Shown piece after piece: positions 34,919 to 44,167 of a DNA stretch of 64,000 nucleotides. The translations under genes were made by a program, and so were the position numbers. Every line of letters starts with the position of its first letter. Within the stretch, counting starts at the first letter, position 1. The notes beneath the pieces were generated by a model that saw only the letters and a program-made list of their open reading frames with translations, had not been told where the DNA came from and did no database searches. The DNA is taken from the NCBI GenBank assembly GCA_964518765.1, contig CAZFJC010000010.1, positions 28,380-92,379 of the forward strand. The letters are read 5' to 3'. Origin of the DNA: CAZPNX01 sp964518765 (lineage in GTDB: Bacteria > Edwardsbacteria > AC1 > EtOH8).

Positions 34919-35515
34919 GTGAACCTCCCCAATATACTGACGATATTCCGCGTGGCCGCCAGCCCTGCCCTGATGGTGCTGCTGCTGGTTGAGGGCATCC
35001 ACGCCCGGCTGGCCGCTCTGTTGCTTTTCATCCTGGCCTCGCTCTCGGACTTTTTCGACGGGATGCTGGCCAGGAAGCACCGGCAGGAGACCGGGTTCGG
35101 GCGTTTCATGGATCCTATCGCCGACAAGCTTCTGATATCCATGGCCCTGATATCCTTCGTGGCCCTGCGGATGGCGGCCCCTTGGGTGGTGCTGGTGATC
35201 ATCGCCCGTGAGTTTCTGATCATGGGCCTGAGGACCCTGGTGGCCTACCGGGGGGAGGTGATGGAGTCCAGCTGGATGGCCAAGTCCAAGACCTTTCTCC
35301 AGATGTCGTCGGTGGCGGCCATCCTCTGTTGCGTCCTGGCCGGCGACGCCGTCGAAGCCGGTTGGATCGGCCACTGGTGGCTGGCCGGCCCCGGCGCCCG
35401 GCAGGCGGCCGATGGCTTGCTATACGTAGCCATGGCCATGACCCTGGCCTCAGGCCTCGATTACATCTACAAGAGCCGGTGGCTGATACTGAGCCTATTC
35501 AAGGATAACTTTTGA
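34919..35515 (+). CDS. pgsA: CDP-diacylglycerol--glycerol-3-phosphate 3-phosphatidyltransferase
   Basis: 198 residues from GTG 34919 (LPNILTIFRVAASP is the usual N-terminus). The CDP-alcohol phosphotransferase signature D-G-x2-A-R-x8-G-x3-D-x3-D is complete in DGMLARKHRQETGFGRFMDP. Four to six membrane helices are visible. It makes phosphatidylglycerol phosphate. The pgpA phosphatase for the next step overlaps its stop. Confidence 0.95.
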   Translation: MNLPNILTIFRVAASPALMVLLLVEGIHARLAALLLFILASLSDFFDGMLARKHRQETGFGRFMDPIADKLLISMALISFVALRMAAPWVVLVIIAREFLIMGLRTLVAYRGEVMESSWMAKSKTFLQMSSVAAILCCVLAGDAVEAGWIGHWWLAGPGARQAADGLLYVAMAMTLASGLDYIYKSRWLILSLFKDNF

Positions 35516-36012
35516 TGGGGAAGTTGCTGGAGGCGGCCGCCAAGGCCTTGGTCACCGGACTGGGCGCCGGCTATTCGCCTTGGGCGCCGGGCACCTGCGG
35601 CAGCCTGCTGGCAATGGCGGCGGCCTGGCTGCTGTTCCCCGACTGCTGGTGGACGATACCCTTGGCGGTGCTGGCGGCCTGCCTGGCCGGGGTGCCGCTC
35701 TCGTTCTGGGCCGAGAGGCGCTGGGGCAGCGATCCCCCGAGGGTAGTCATCGACGAGGTGGCCGGGCAGTGGCTGGCCCTGTTCCTGGTGCCCAAGTCCG
35801 CCTTATTTTTCCCCCTGGCCTTTCTGCTTTTCCGCCTGTTCGATATCATCAAACCCATGGGCATATTTCGTATTCAAGAGGTGCCCGGCGGCTGGGGTGT
35901 GATGCTGGATGACCTGCTGGCCGGAGCCTATTCAAACATAGTGTTACAGGTGGGGATGCTTTTCCTTTATAGGGAGGGCTCGGCCCTGGCCTCCCTGCTG
36001 GGGTTGCCATGA
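35515..36012 (+). CDS. pgpA: Phosphatidylglycerophosphatase A
   Basis: 165 residues from ATG 35515, overlapping the pgsA stop (TGATG). PgpA landmarks are GAGYSPWAPGTCGSL at the N-terminus, VVIDEVAGQW and LFRLFDIIKPMGI with GGWGVMLDDLLAG. A multi-pass membrane enzyme that removes the phosphate to give phosphatidylglycerol. It overlaps cinA by 4 bp. Confidence 0.95.
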   Translation: MGKLLEAAAKALVTGLGAGYSPWAPGTCGSLLAMAAAWLLFPDCWWTIPLAVLAACLAGVPLSFWAERRWGSDPPRVVIDEVAGQWLALFLVPKSALFFPLAFLLFRLFDIIKPMGIFRIQEVPGGWGVMLDDLLAGAYSNIVLQVGMLFLYREGSALASLLGLP

Positions 36013-37286
36013 AGCTAATAAAGGCCGGCATCCTGACCATCGGCAACGAGGTGCTCTGCGGCCAGATCCTGGACGGCAACGCCGCCTTCCTGGGGCGAGA
36101 GCTACAGTCCCTGGGATTCGAGATCTGTTGGCGTCGGACGGTAGGCGACAGAATTCCGGACATCAGGGAGGAGGTGACCTCAGGACTTGCCCGTTGCGAC
36201 CTGCTGATCTGTACCGGAGGTCTGGGGCCGACCGCGGACGATCTCACAAGAGAGGCGGTGGCCAGGCTTTTTCATTCCAAGCTGGTGTTGGACCGGAAGC
36301 TGCTGGAGGAAATCCGGAGCAGATTCGCCCAAAGGGGCCTGGCCATGCCGCCGTGCAACCGGCGCCAGGCGATGGTGCCGGACAAGGCCGAGGTCCTACC
36401 CAACCCGCAGGGAACGGCCCCGGGATTGCTCTTCCGCCATGGCTCCAAGCTGTTAATCCTCCTTCCTGGGGTTCCCCGCGAACTGGAGGCCATCTGGGAG
36501 CAGAGCCTGAGGCCGATGCTGGCCCGGATGAGCGGCCGGGGGATCTCCGTTGTCACCCTGAGGACTTTTGGCTTGCCGGAGTCCGCCGTGGCCGATAGGC
36601 TGAAAGCATTAGAAAAAGCCCTGCCCAAGGGCTCCCTGGCCTATCTACCGTCCTACCGCGGGGTGGACCTGCGGCTGACCTTTTCCTCGGTCTCCGCTGG
36701 TTCCGCACAAAAATCGGCCGAGGCGGCAGCTGGGAAGATAGAAAGAATGCTGGGCAAGGCCGTCTACGGCCGGGGCCAGGAGACCATGGAGCAGGTGGTC
36801 GGCCGCCGGCTATCCGGACTTAGGCTGACGGCCTGCACCGCCGAGTCCTGCACCGGAGGGCTTGTGGCCGATAGGCTAACCGATGTTCCGGGAAGCTCCT
36901 CGTATTTTCTGGGAGGAGCGGTCGCTTACAGCAATAGATTAAAGATCGAGCTTTTGGGGGTCAAGCCTGAAACCCTGAAGCGATATGGCGCCGTCAGCCG
37001 CCAGACGGCTCTGGAGATGGCCGAAGGGGGCAGGCGTCTCTGCGGCGGCGACCTATGCATGGCCGTCACCGGCATTGCCGGTCCCTCGGGGGCAGTGTCG
37101 GGAAAACCGGTGGGGCTGGTATTCATAGCCGTGTCTGGACCCTATGGAAATATAGTGCAGGAAAGGCGCTTCGTCGGGAGCAGAAGGACCATCAAGGAAT
37201 GGGCGGCCCAATCCTGCCTGGACCTAGCCAGGAGGTACCTTTCGCATCGACGGCAGGACGGAGTTTCGAAAGGGTTTAGAGAATGA
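36009..37286 (+). CDS. cinA: CinA family protein (MoCF domain plus NMN deamidase PncC domain)
   Basis: 425 residues. The N-terminal MoaB/MogA-like domain has AGILTIGNEVLCGQ and CTGGLGPTADDLT; a middle linker domain follows. The C-terminal amidohydrolase (about 265-415) has CTAESCTGGLVAD, FLGGAVAYSN and VTGIAGPSGAVSGKPVG. CinA removes pyrophosphate from oxidised nucleotides and recycles NMN to NaMN. The gene is coupled on both sides by ATGA overlaps, so pgsA-pgpA-cinA-thpR is one operon. Confidence 0.95.
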   Translation: MKLIKAGILTIGNEVLCGQILDGNAAFLGRELQSLGFEICWRRTVGDRIPDIREEVTSGLARCDLLICTGGLGPTADDLTREAVARLFHSKLVLDRKLLEEIRSRFAQRGLAMPPCNRRQAMVPDKAEVLPNPQGTAPGLLFRHGSKLLILLPGVPRELEAIWEQSLRPMLARMSGRGISVVTLRTFGLPESAVADRLKALEKALPKGSLAYLPSYRGVDLRLTFSSVSAGSAQKSAEAAAGKIERMLGKAVYGRGQETMEQVVGRRLSGLRLTACTAESCTGGLVADRLTDVPGSSSYFLGGAVAYSNRLKIELLGVKPETLKRYGAVSRQTALEMAEGGRRLCGGDLCMAVTGIAGPSGAVSGKPVGLVFIAVSGPYGNIVQERRFVGSRRTIKEWAAQSCLDLARRYLSHRRQDGVSKGFRE

Positions 37287-37861
37287 ACCAGCATATGAGG
37301 GTCATCCGCTGCTTCGTGGCCCTGGAGATCCCGGTCGAGATCCAGGAGTTGCTGGGCAGCGTCTCGAGCGAACTGAGCCGGGCCGGGGCCGAGGTCAACT
37401 GGGTTAAGCCCGGCAACATCCACCTGACCCTCAAATTCCTGGGCGAGATCCCGCAGAACAAGTTCATCCAGGCGGGCATGGCGGTGTCACGGACCAAGGG
37501 GCGGGTGGGGCCGATCATGGCCAGGCTGGGCGAGCTGGGCGCCTTTCCGGTACTCGATAAACCGCGGGTGGTGTGGGCCGGCCTCTCGCAGGGTCAGGCG
37601 GAATGCGTCCAGGCCTTTCAGGCGATAGAGGAGGAGCTGGCCGCCATTGGCTTCCAGCGCGAGGAGAGAAAGTTCTGGCCACACCTAACCCTGGGCAGGT
37701 TGAGATCCAGCCGCAACACCGCCGAGCTGGCCAGACTGATTAGGGAGACCAGGCTGCCGCCCCAGGAGTTCCCGTTCAAGGCGCTGTCGCTTGTAAAAAG
37801 CACCCTGACGCCCCAGGGGCCGGCCTACGAATCGGTGAACTCGGTCTACCTCGACCAGTGA
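37283..37861 (+). CDS. thpR: RNA 2',3'-cyclic phosphodiesterase (LigT/ThpR)
   Basis: 192 residues; ATG overlaps cinA. The two catalytic HxTx motifs of the 2H superfamily are present, HLTL at about residue 48 and HLTL at about 134. The N-terminus RCFVALEIP is typical. ThpR opens 2',3'-cyclic phosphates on RNA. An RtcB RNA ligase, which seals such ends, lies in the same window (62574), although far away. Confidence 0.93.
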   Translation: MNQHMRVIRCFVALEIPVEIQELLGSVSSELSRAGAEVNWVKPGNIHLTLKFLGEIPQNKFIQAGMAVSRTKGRVGPIMARLGELGAFPVLDKPRVVWAGLSQGQAECVQAFQAIEEELAAIGFQREERKFWPHLTLGRLRSSRNTAELARLIRETRLPPQEFPFKALSLVKSTLTPQGPAYESVNSVYLDQ

Positions 37862-37902
37862 GCGATGTGGGATCCGAAGGCTTCGCCGGCGCCGGCAGGA
37901 CC

Positions 37903-38631
37903 ATGAGGAACATCAGGCTGACGCTGGAGTACGACGGCACGGCTTTCTCCGGCTGGCAGTACCAGCCGGGGCGTCGGACGGTGCAGGGTATCCTCGAGGA
38001 GAAGCTGTCCGAGCTTCTCGGGGAAAAGGTTTCGGCCATTGGCTCGGGGCGCACCGACGCCGGGGTCCATGCCCTGGGCCAGGTGGCGAATTTCATGACC
38101 AGCAAAAAAATTCCTTTGCAGGCCTTTCGCCAAGGGCTCAATCGGCTGCTCCCCCGGGACCTGGCGGTGCTGGACGCCAAGGAGGCCAAGCCGGACTTCC
38201 ACGCCAGGTTCGACGCCAGACGAAGGCTGTATAGATACCAGATAGTCACCGAACGGTCGCCGGTGCGGGAGAGGTTCGCCTGGTTCGTGAAATACGATCT
38301 GTCTTTCGAGATCCTGAAACGGACGGCCGGCCAGGTAGTCGGGCGGCACGACTTCACCTCTTTCTCCTCAGCCCAGGCCGAGATTGATAACTACGTGGTG
38401 GAGGTCGGCAGGGCCAAGTGGATAAAAAAGGGGGACGCGCTGGCATTCGAGATCGAGGCCGATCGTTTTTTGCACAATATGGTGCGAATACTGGTGGGGA
38501 CTATGGTGGACATGGCCAGGAGAAAGATGGACCCGGGCTTGATGAGCGAGATTCTGAGGGCCAGGGACAGAAAAAAAGCCGGGAGGACGGCGCCGCCGCA
38601 GGGACTGTTCTTGGTCAAGGTTACCTACTGA
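37903..38631 (+). CDS. truA: tRNA pseudouridine(38-40) synthase
   Basis: 242 residues from ATG 37903, which gives the family N-terminus MRNIRLTLEYDGTAFSGW and places the catalytic Asp of GSGRTDAGVHA at position 52. A longer start, GTG 37858, overlaps the thpR stop but adds 15 residues unlike TruA. Other landmarks are RFDARRRLYRY, GRHDFTSFSS and FLHNMVRILVGTM. It isomerises uridines in the tRNA anticodon arm. Confidence 0.94.
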   Translation: MRNIRLTLEYDGTAFSGWQYQPGRRTVQGILEEKLSELLGEKVSAIGSGRTDAGVHALGQVANFMTSKKIPLQAFRQGLNRLLPRDLAVLDAKEAKPDFHARFDARRRLYRYQIVTERSPVRERFAWFVKYDLSFEILKRTAGQVVGRHDFTSFSSAQAEIDNYVVEVGRAKWIKKGDALAFEIEADRFLHNMVRILVGTMVDMARRKMDPGLMSEILRARDRKKAGRTAPPQGLFLVKVTY

Positions 38632-38639
38632 CCGATCCT

Positions 38640-38728
38640 AGGTGAATTGTGAAGGGTGAAATGCGGATCGCGAATCGTTAATAGTGAATCGTAAACCGGT
38701 TAGTTGAGAGCTGTTAGCTGTTATCTGA
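38640..38728. repeat. GTGAA / AGCTGTTA short-repeat cluster
   Basis: The truA-JAMM gap contains repeated GTGAA words (GTGAATT, GTGAAGG, GTGAAAT, then AGTGAATCG) and a direct repeat AGCTGTTAGCTGTTAT. This low-complexity composition is unlike the flanking genes. Confidence 0.5.
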
Positions 38729-38731
38729 AAC

Positions 38732-39252
38732 ATGCAGGTCTTCATCAGCGAATCCGCCTTCTGGGGGATACTGGTCTCGGCCATCGAGGTCTACCGCAAG
38801 GAGTCCTACGGACTGCTCTTGGGCCACAAGGACAAAGACATGTTCATGGTGGTCAACGCGGTGGCCTGCCAGAAGGCGGAGCGCCATACCACCTGGGTGC
38901 GGGCCAGGGAGCGCTCCTACGCCCGCATCGTCAATTTCTTCGAAAACCTGCCCAACCTCTACATCATCGGAGACTTCCACTCGCATCCCCGGCATGAGAT
39001 CACCCTCTCCCCTGAGGACATCGAGAGCATGAAGCCCGATTCCGTCTACATAGTGGCCGAGATCCGCGACAAGGCCAAGGAGAAGTACTGGAGCTACAAC
39101 GAGGACGGCACCATCTCCGGCACCACCGACAACTGGTTCATCAAGATCGGGGCCTTCCACCTTGACCCGGAGACCGGCAAGCCTAAAATGGCCGACGTGC
39201 TCTGTCCTTTCGCCATCGGCTTCAGCATCAAACCCAAGAGGACGAGCACGGC

Positions 39253-39256
<4 letters not shown>
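38732..39256 (+). CDS. JAMM/MPN (Mov34) metalloprotease-like protein
   Basis: 174 residues. The JAMM metal site is intact: Glu in KESYGLLLGH near residue 24, then HSHPRHEITLSPED (His-x-His ... Ser-x2-Asp) near residue 85-98. Bacterial JAMM proteins cleave sulfur-carrier or ubiquitin-like proteins. No such partner gene is beside it; it is instead coupled to prfA by an ATGA overlap, which gives no clear functional clue. The last 60 residues are mainly beta. No signal peptide. Confidence 0.82.
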
Positions 39257-40326
<1,070 letters not shown>

Positions 40327-40342
40327 GGGCGGCGATACAAGA

Positions 40343-40834
40343 GTGAAAAAACACTATATAAATATACTTATACTCCTAACTGCGCTTGCTCTGACGGCGG
40401 GGGGATCGCGCGGCGATGCCGAATACATATCGCCGGGGATTAAACTAGGATACACCTTCGGCAAGGGCGACGGCTTCACGTTCGGGGCCGAAGTTAGCTA
40501 TATCGTGTGGTATAAAAACGCCGCCAATGCAGTTGTACTCAGCTATGATATCTGCTCCCATGATTCAGCAAAGAGGCTGAGCAAACTGCATCTCGGTTAT
40601 CAACTTAGTACTGCGTTTATAGGCGGCGAGGTCGGTCCGACGATCGTCTGGCAAGGAACAAAACCGCAGTTTGGAGCGACCCTGACCCCCTTCATAGGTC
40701 TTGGCGCTTATTTTTACTATTCCTATACTATGGTCTTGACCCAGCAAAAGGACATAGACGAGTGGGGCTTTCTGTTAAAATATCCCATCAGCTTGCCCGG
40801 CCATCCACCGCGGGATTTCTCAATTGGCGACTGA
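40343..40834 (+). CDS. Small outer-membrane beta-barrel-like protein, inserted between prfA and prmC
   Basis: 163 residues from GTG 40343. A signal peptide (INILILLTALALTAGG) is followed by alternating aromatic/Gly strands (GIKLGYTFGKGDGFTFGAEV, LHLGYQLSTAFIGGEVG, PFIGLGAYFYYSYTM), the look of a small beta-barrel or surface beta-sandwich. Base composition is more AT-rich than its neighbours. It overlaps the prmC start by 11 bp. No named family recognised. Confidence 0.65.
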   Translation: MKKHYINILILLTALALTAGGSRGDAEYISPGIKLGYTFGKGDGFTFGAEVSYIVWYKNAANAVVLSYDICSHDSAKRLSKLHLGYQLSTAFIGGEVGPTIVWQGTKPQFGATLTPFIGLGAYFYYSYTMVLTQQKDIDEWGFLLKYPISLPGHPPRDFSIGD

Positions 40835-41669
40835 TATCAGAGAGTCGATCAACCGGGCGAAGCGCGAGTTAAAAGGCAGCGGCATCGATTCCCCCCGCCT
40901 CGAGGCCGAGCTGCTTCTGTCCCGGGCCACCGGCTGGCCGCGCCCGGTTATCCTGATACATGACAACAAGCCGGTGCCCCAGGAAGCCCTGGCTGAATTC
41001 GACGAGCTGGTCGCCCGCCGCTGCCGGCGCGAGCCTTTGCAACAGATCGTGGGGGAGACCGAGTTTTTCGGGCTCCGCATCCTGGTGGACGAAAACGTCA
41101 TGGTCCCCCGGCCGGAGACCGAGGTTCTGGTGGAGCAGGCCATCAAGCGATGGAAGCCCGGTTACAAAAAGATACTCGACATCGGTACCGGCAGCGGCTG
41201 CATAGCCGTGGCCCTGGCCATGAACCTGCCTGAATGCTCGGTGGACGCGGTCGACATCTCGGAGAAGGCGCTCGAGGTCGCCGATAAAAACATCGAACTT
41301 CACGGGCTGGCCGGAAGGGTGACGCCACTGCTCGGGGACCTGTTCTCCAAGGGGGAGAAAAGTTACGATGTCATCGTCTCCAACCCGCCATACATCCCGA
41401 CGGCGGAGATCGATGGGCTGATGCCCGAGGTCTCGAGATACGAGCCGCATTTGGCGCTGGACGGGGGTGGGGACGGCCTCCAATACTATCGGAAAATAGC
41501 GATAGCGGCCCCGGCCCGGCTGAGAACGCCCGGCCTGCTGGCCCTGGAGGTCGGTGCAGGGCAGGCGGAGGAGGTGGGGCGCATGATGGCTGAGGCTTTC
41601 GGACGCGTGACCGTTTCTATAGCCAAGGACCTGTGCGGAGTCGAGAGGGTGGTAATAGTAGAAATATGA
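40824..41669 (+). CDS. prmC: Peptide chain release factor N5-glutamine methyltransferase
   Basis: 281 residues from TTG 40824, inside the end of the preceding frame. The N-terminal helical domain (LLLSRATGWPR) is followed by the SAM-binding domain: LDIGTGSGCIAVALA motif I, then the glutamine-specific VSNPPYIP motif. It methylates the GGQ glutamine of RF1/RF2. The EVSRYEPHLALDGGGDGL segment is also characteristic. Confidence 0.95.
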   Translation: MATDIRESINRAKRELKGSGIDSPRLEAELLLSRATGWPRPVILIHDNKPVPQEALAEFDELVARRCRREPLQQIVGETEFFGLRILVDENVMVPRPETEVLVEQAIKRWKPGYKKILDIGTGSGCIAVALAMNLPECSVDAVDISEKALEVADKNIELHGLAGRVTPLLGDLFSKGEKSYDVIVSNPPYIPTAEIDGLMPEVSRYEPHLALDGGGDGLQYYRKIAIAAPARLRTPGLLALEVGAGQAEEVGRMMAEAFGRVTVSIAKDLCGVERVVIVEI

Positions 41670-41687
41670 AAAACCCTCCGAAAAACC

Positions 41688-41716
41688 TTGACATTGGAAA
41701 AATTATAAGTTATTAT
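41688..41716 (+). promoter_or_regulatory. Sigma70-type promoter at the head of the 15 kb dehydrogenase/cassette region
   Basis: TTGACA (41688-41693), 17 bp, TATTAT (41711-41716). The leader to ATG 41745 is about 22 nt and lacks a Shine-Dalgarno sequence. I see no terminator with a T-run until past 56.8 kb, so one long transcript is possible. Confidence 0.75.
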
Positions 41717-41744
41717 AGTAACTCATTTTAGTCCAGTATTATTG

Positions 41745-42065
41745 ATGAGGATCCAAGCGCATCCAATATTGGAATTCAAGAAGGGGAACAAGGTAACCTT
41801 CTTTTTCGAAGGACGGCCGGTGGAGGGCTTCGAGGGCGAACCCATCGCCGCCGCCCTGCACGCCGCGGGCATCAAGGTCCTGCGCCATAGCGTCAAGCTG
41901 GGCCGACCCCGCGGCTTTTTCTGCGCCATCGGCAAGTGCTCCTCATGTCTGATGGAGGTGGACGGCGTGCCCAACGTCTTCTCCTGCGTCACACCCATCA
42001 AAGAGGGCATGCAGGTGAGGCGGCAGGAGGGCCGGGGAAGCCTGAAGCCCATTGCTGAATCATAA
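41745..42065 (+). CDS. [2Fe-2S] protein (Fer2_4; HcnA / sarcosine oxidase alpha N-terminal type)
   Basis: 106 residues from ATG 41745. Plant-type ferredoxin fold of the small Fer2_4 class: VTFFFEGRPVEGFEGEPIAAALHAAG, then cluster cysteines in CAIGKCSSCLMEVDG and VFSC. In relatives this module is fused to, or adjacent to, an FAD/NAD(P) subunit and a DAO-type FAD subunit (hydrogen cyanide synthase HcnABC, opine/proline/sarcosine dehydrogenases). Both partners are present nearby (42479 and 54668). Confidence 0.85.
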   Translation: MRIQAHPILEFKKGNKVTFFFEGRPVEGFEGEPIAAALHAAGIKVLRHSVKLGRPRGFFCAIGKCSSCLMEVDGVPNVFSCVTPIKEGMQVRRQEGRGSLKPIAES

Positions 42066-42077
42066 GGCAGGTACGAC

Positions 42078-42479
42078 ATGAAAAGAGCCATCACTCTTAT
42101 CTTTCTTCTGGTGGTTTCGGCTGGCGTTTTTCTTCTCTCGTGCAGCCAGGGTAAAAGCCCGGTAGACACAGGCCAGCCGGCCACTACCAACCAGGCTCCG
42201 GCAGTGCCCAGCAGTCCCACCCCGGCCGACAACAACCAGGGGATAACCGCTCCCAAGACCTTCAGCTGGTCGTGCTACGATCCTGACCTGGGCGATACCC
42301 TGAGCTACCAGGTGGTCATGGGGCCCGGTTCGTACACCGATACGATCAACCTATATCGGACCATGGCTTTTTTGGTAAACTCATTTATCCCGGTCACGGA
42401 TTACATCTGGAAAGTGAAAGCCACTGACAACCACGGGGCCTCGACCACGGGGCCGGTTTGGCATTTCAGGACCAACTAG
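42078..42479 (+). CDS. Lipoprotein with an FN3/cadherin-like domain
   Basis: 133 residues. Lipoprotein signal with lipobox FLLSC (about residues 18-22), then a Thr/Pro/Asn-rich linker and a single Ig/FN3-like domain (PSSPTPADNNQGI, FSWSCYDPDLGDTLSYQVVMG, YIWKVKATDNHGAST). It should face the periplasm or the surface. It sits between two electron-transfer subunits of the dehydrogenase, an odd place for a lipoprotein, and its fold class matches the N-terminal domain of the A proteins downstream. Its stop overlaps the next start (TAGTG). Confidence 0.75.
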   Translation: MKRAITLIFLLVVSAGVFLLSCSQGKSPVDTGQPATTNQAPAVPSSPTPADNNQGITAPKTFSWSCYDPDLGDTLSYQVVMGPGSYTDTINLYRTMAFLVNSFIPVTDYIWKVKATDNHGASTTGPVWHFRTN

Positions 42480-43567
42480 TGGACGTCGAATTCCTGATAA
42501 TCGGCGGCGGGCCGGCCGGGTTGATGGCGGCGCTGTCGGCCGGCGAGTTCGGCGTCAAGCCGCTGATCGTGGACGAGAACCCGGCCCTGGGCGGCCAGCT
42601 GGTCAAGCAGACCCACATGTTCTTCGGCTCCAAGGCCGAGCGGGCCGGCACCCGGGGGATAGATATCGGCGTCCAGCTGGCGGCCGAGGCGGCCCAGCGC
42701 GGGGTGGAGGTCTGGCTGGACTCGCCGGCGGTGGGCTACTACCCGGATGGGACGGCGGCCGTCTTCCGGAACAAGGAGAAGGTCGTACCCCTTAAGCCGA
42801 AGGCCATGCTGGCGGCCACCGGCGCCTCGGAGAACTTCCTGTCGTTCCCGGGCAACGACCTGCCCGGGGTCTATGGTGCCGGGGCGGTGCAGACCCTGAT
42901 GAACGTCCACGGCATCCGGCCAGGCAGGAGCGTGCTGATGGTGGGCTCGGGCAACATCGGGCTGATCGTCTCCTACCAGCTGCTGCAGGCCGGGGTGGAG
43001 GTCAAGGCGGTCATCGAGGGCCTGCCCAACATCGGCGGCTACCTGGTGCACGCCTCCAAGATCCAGCGGGCCGGGGTGCCGGTTTTGACTCGGCACACCA
43101 TCCTCGAGGCATTAGGAAAGGAGGAGGTGGCCGGCGCGGTCATCTCGAGGATCGATGAAAACTGGAATTCGGTTTCAGGCTCGGAGCGCAAGCTTGAGGT
43201 GGACACCATCTGCCTGGCGGTGGGGCTGTCGCCGCTCACTGAGATTCTGTGGCAGGCGGGCTGCCAAATGGAGTACGTGCCCGAGCTGGGCGGCCACGTG
43301 GCCTGGCATGATGATCTAATGATGACCACGGTGCCCGGCATCTTCACCGCCGGGGACGTCACCGGGATCGAGGAGGCCTCGACCGCCATGCTGGAGGGCG
43401 AGCTGGCCGGGCTGGGGGCGGCGAGATTCCTCAAGGGCGAATCGGACCAGCTGAATAAGCGGATCGAAGACGTGGCCTGCCGGCTGGCGGCCCTGAGGGC
43501 CGGGCCCTTCGGGGCCAAAGCCCGGGAGGGCAAGGAGAAGCTGGCGGCCTGCCGCAGAGGACAGTAA
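42479..43567 (+). CDS. FAD/NAD(P)-dependent oxidoreductase subunit (proline dehydrogenase alpha / HcnB / sarcosine oxidase alpha type)
   Basis: 362 residues from GTG 42479, overlapping the lipoprotein stop; a TTG at 42458 is less likely. Two Rossmann dinucleotide sites: FLIIGGGPAGLMAALSAGE at the N-terminus and SVLMVGSGNIGLIVSYQ near 160. The C-terminal FTAGDVTGIEEASTAMLEGELAG is the usual FAD-contact segment. Relatives often carry a C-terminal BFD [2Fe-2S] domain; here that domain is a separate gene at 54308. In archaeal dye-linked proline dehydrogenase this subunit corresponds to PdhA. Confidence 0.85.
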   Translation: MDVEFLIIGGGPAGLMAALSAGEFGVKPLIVDENPALGGQLVKQTHMFFGSKAERAGTRGIDIGVQLAAEAAQRGVEVWLDSPAVGYYPDGTAAVFRNKEKVVPLKPKAMLAATGASENFLSFPGNDLPGVYGAGAVQTLMNVHGIRPGRSVLMVGSGNIGLIVSYQLLQAGVEVKAVIEGLPNIGGYLVHASKIQRAGVPVLTRHTILEALGKEEVAGAVISRIDENWNSVSGSERKLEVDTICLAVGLSPLTEILWQAGCQMEYVPELGGHVAWHDDLMMTTVPGIFTAGDVTGIEEASTAMLEGELAGLGAARFLKGESDQLNKRIEDVACRLAALRAGPFGAKAREGKEKLAACRRGQ

Positions 43568-43581
43568 ATAGCTATATAGAT

Positions 43582-44109
43582 ATGGGTATTTATTGTATCA
43601 GCGATAAGCTTAAAACCTCCGGCATCGCCGACAAGACCGACCTCGAATCCATCTGGCCCTCCGAAGAGAGGCTGAAGAAGGGCCCGGTGGTCATCGTCGA
43701 GTGCTTCCAGGAGATCCCCTGCAACCCCTGCGAGACCTCGTGTCCCCGCCAGGCCATCACGGTGGGCTCGGACATCAACGCCCTGCCCCAGGTGGACCAC
43801 AACAAGTGCAACGGCTGCACCATCTGCGTCTCCCGCTGCCCGGGGCTGGCCATCTTCGTAGTGGACGCCGCCTACTCGGAGCGCGAATCCACGATAACGC
43901 TGCCATACGAGTTCCTGCCCCTGCCCCACAAGGGGGAGACGGTGGAGGCCCTGGACCGGGAGGGGAAGGTATGCGGCCTGGCCAGGGTGGTCAAGGTGGT
44001 CAATACCAAGGCCCAGGACCGGACGCCGCTGGTGACCCTGGCCGTGCCCCAGGGGCTGGAGCGGGAGGTCAGATTTTTCCGCAGGACCGGGAACGCTGGA
44101 AAAAAGTGA
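43582..44109 (+). CDS. 2x[4Fe-4S] ferredoxin-like electron-transfer subunit (PdhF-like)
   Basis: 175 residues. Two cluster motifs, PCNPCETSCPRQAI and CNGCTICVSRCPGLAI, occupy about residues 48-95. About 80 residues of beta-rich sequence follow (LPYEFLPLPHKGE...), longer than a simple ferredoxin. A protein of this shape follows the FAD alpha subunit in dye-linked L-proline dehydrogenase operons (pdhA-F-X-B) and bridges the flavin centres. Here the next member (BFD, 54308) is displaced by 10 kb. Confidence 0.8.
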   Translation: MGIYCISDKLKTSGIADKTDLESIWPSEERLKKGPVVIVECFQEIPCNPCETSCPRQAITVGSDINALPQVDHNKCNGCTICVSRCPGLAIFVVDAAYSERESTITLPYEFLPLPHKGETVEALDREGKVCGLARVVKVVNTKAQDRTPLVTLAVPQGLEREVRFFRRTGNAGKK

Positions 44110-44167
44110 TACAACGGATATACAGTGAAAATCACTACTTCCATATAACCGGAACAAGGCTGCGTCG

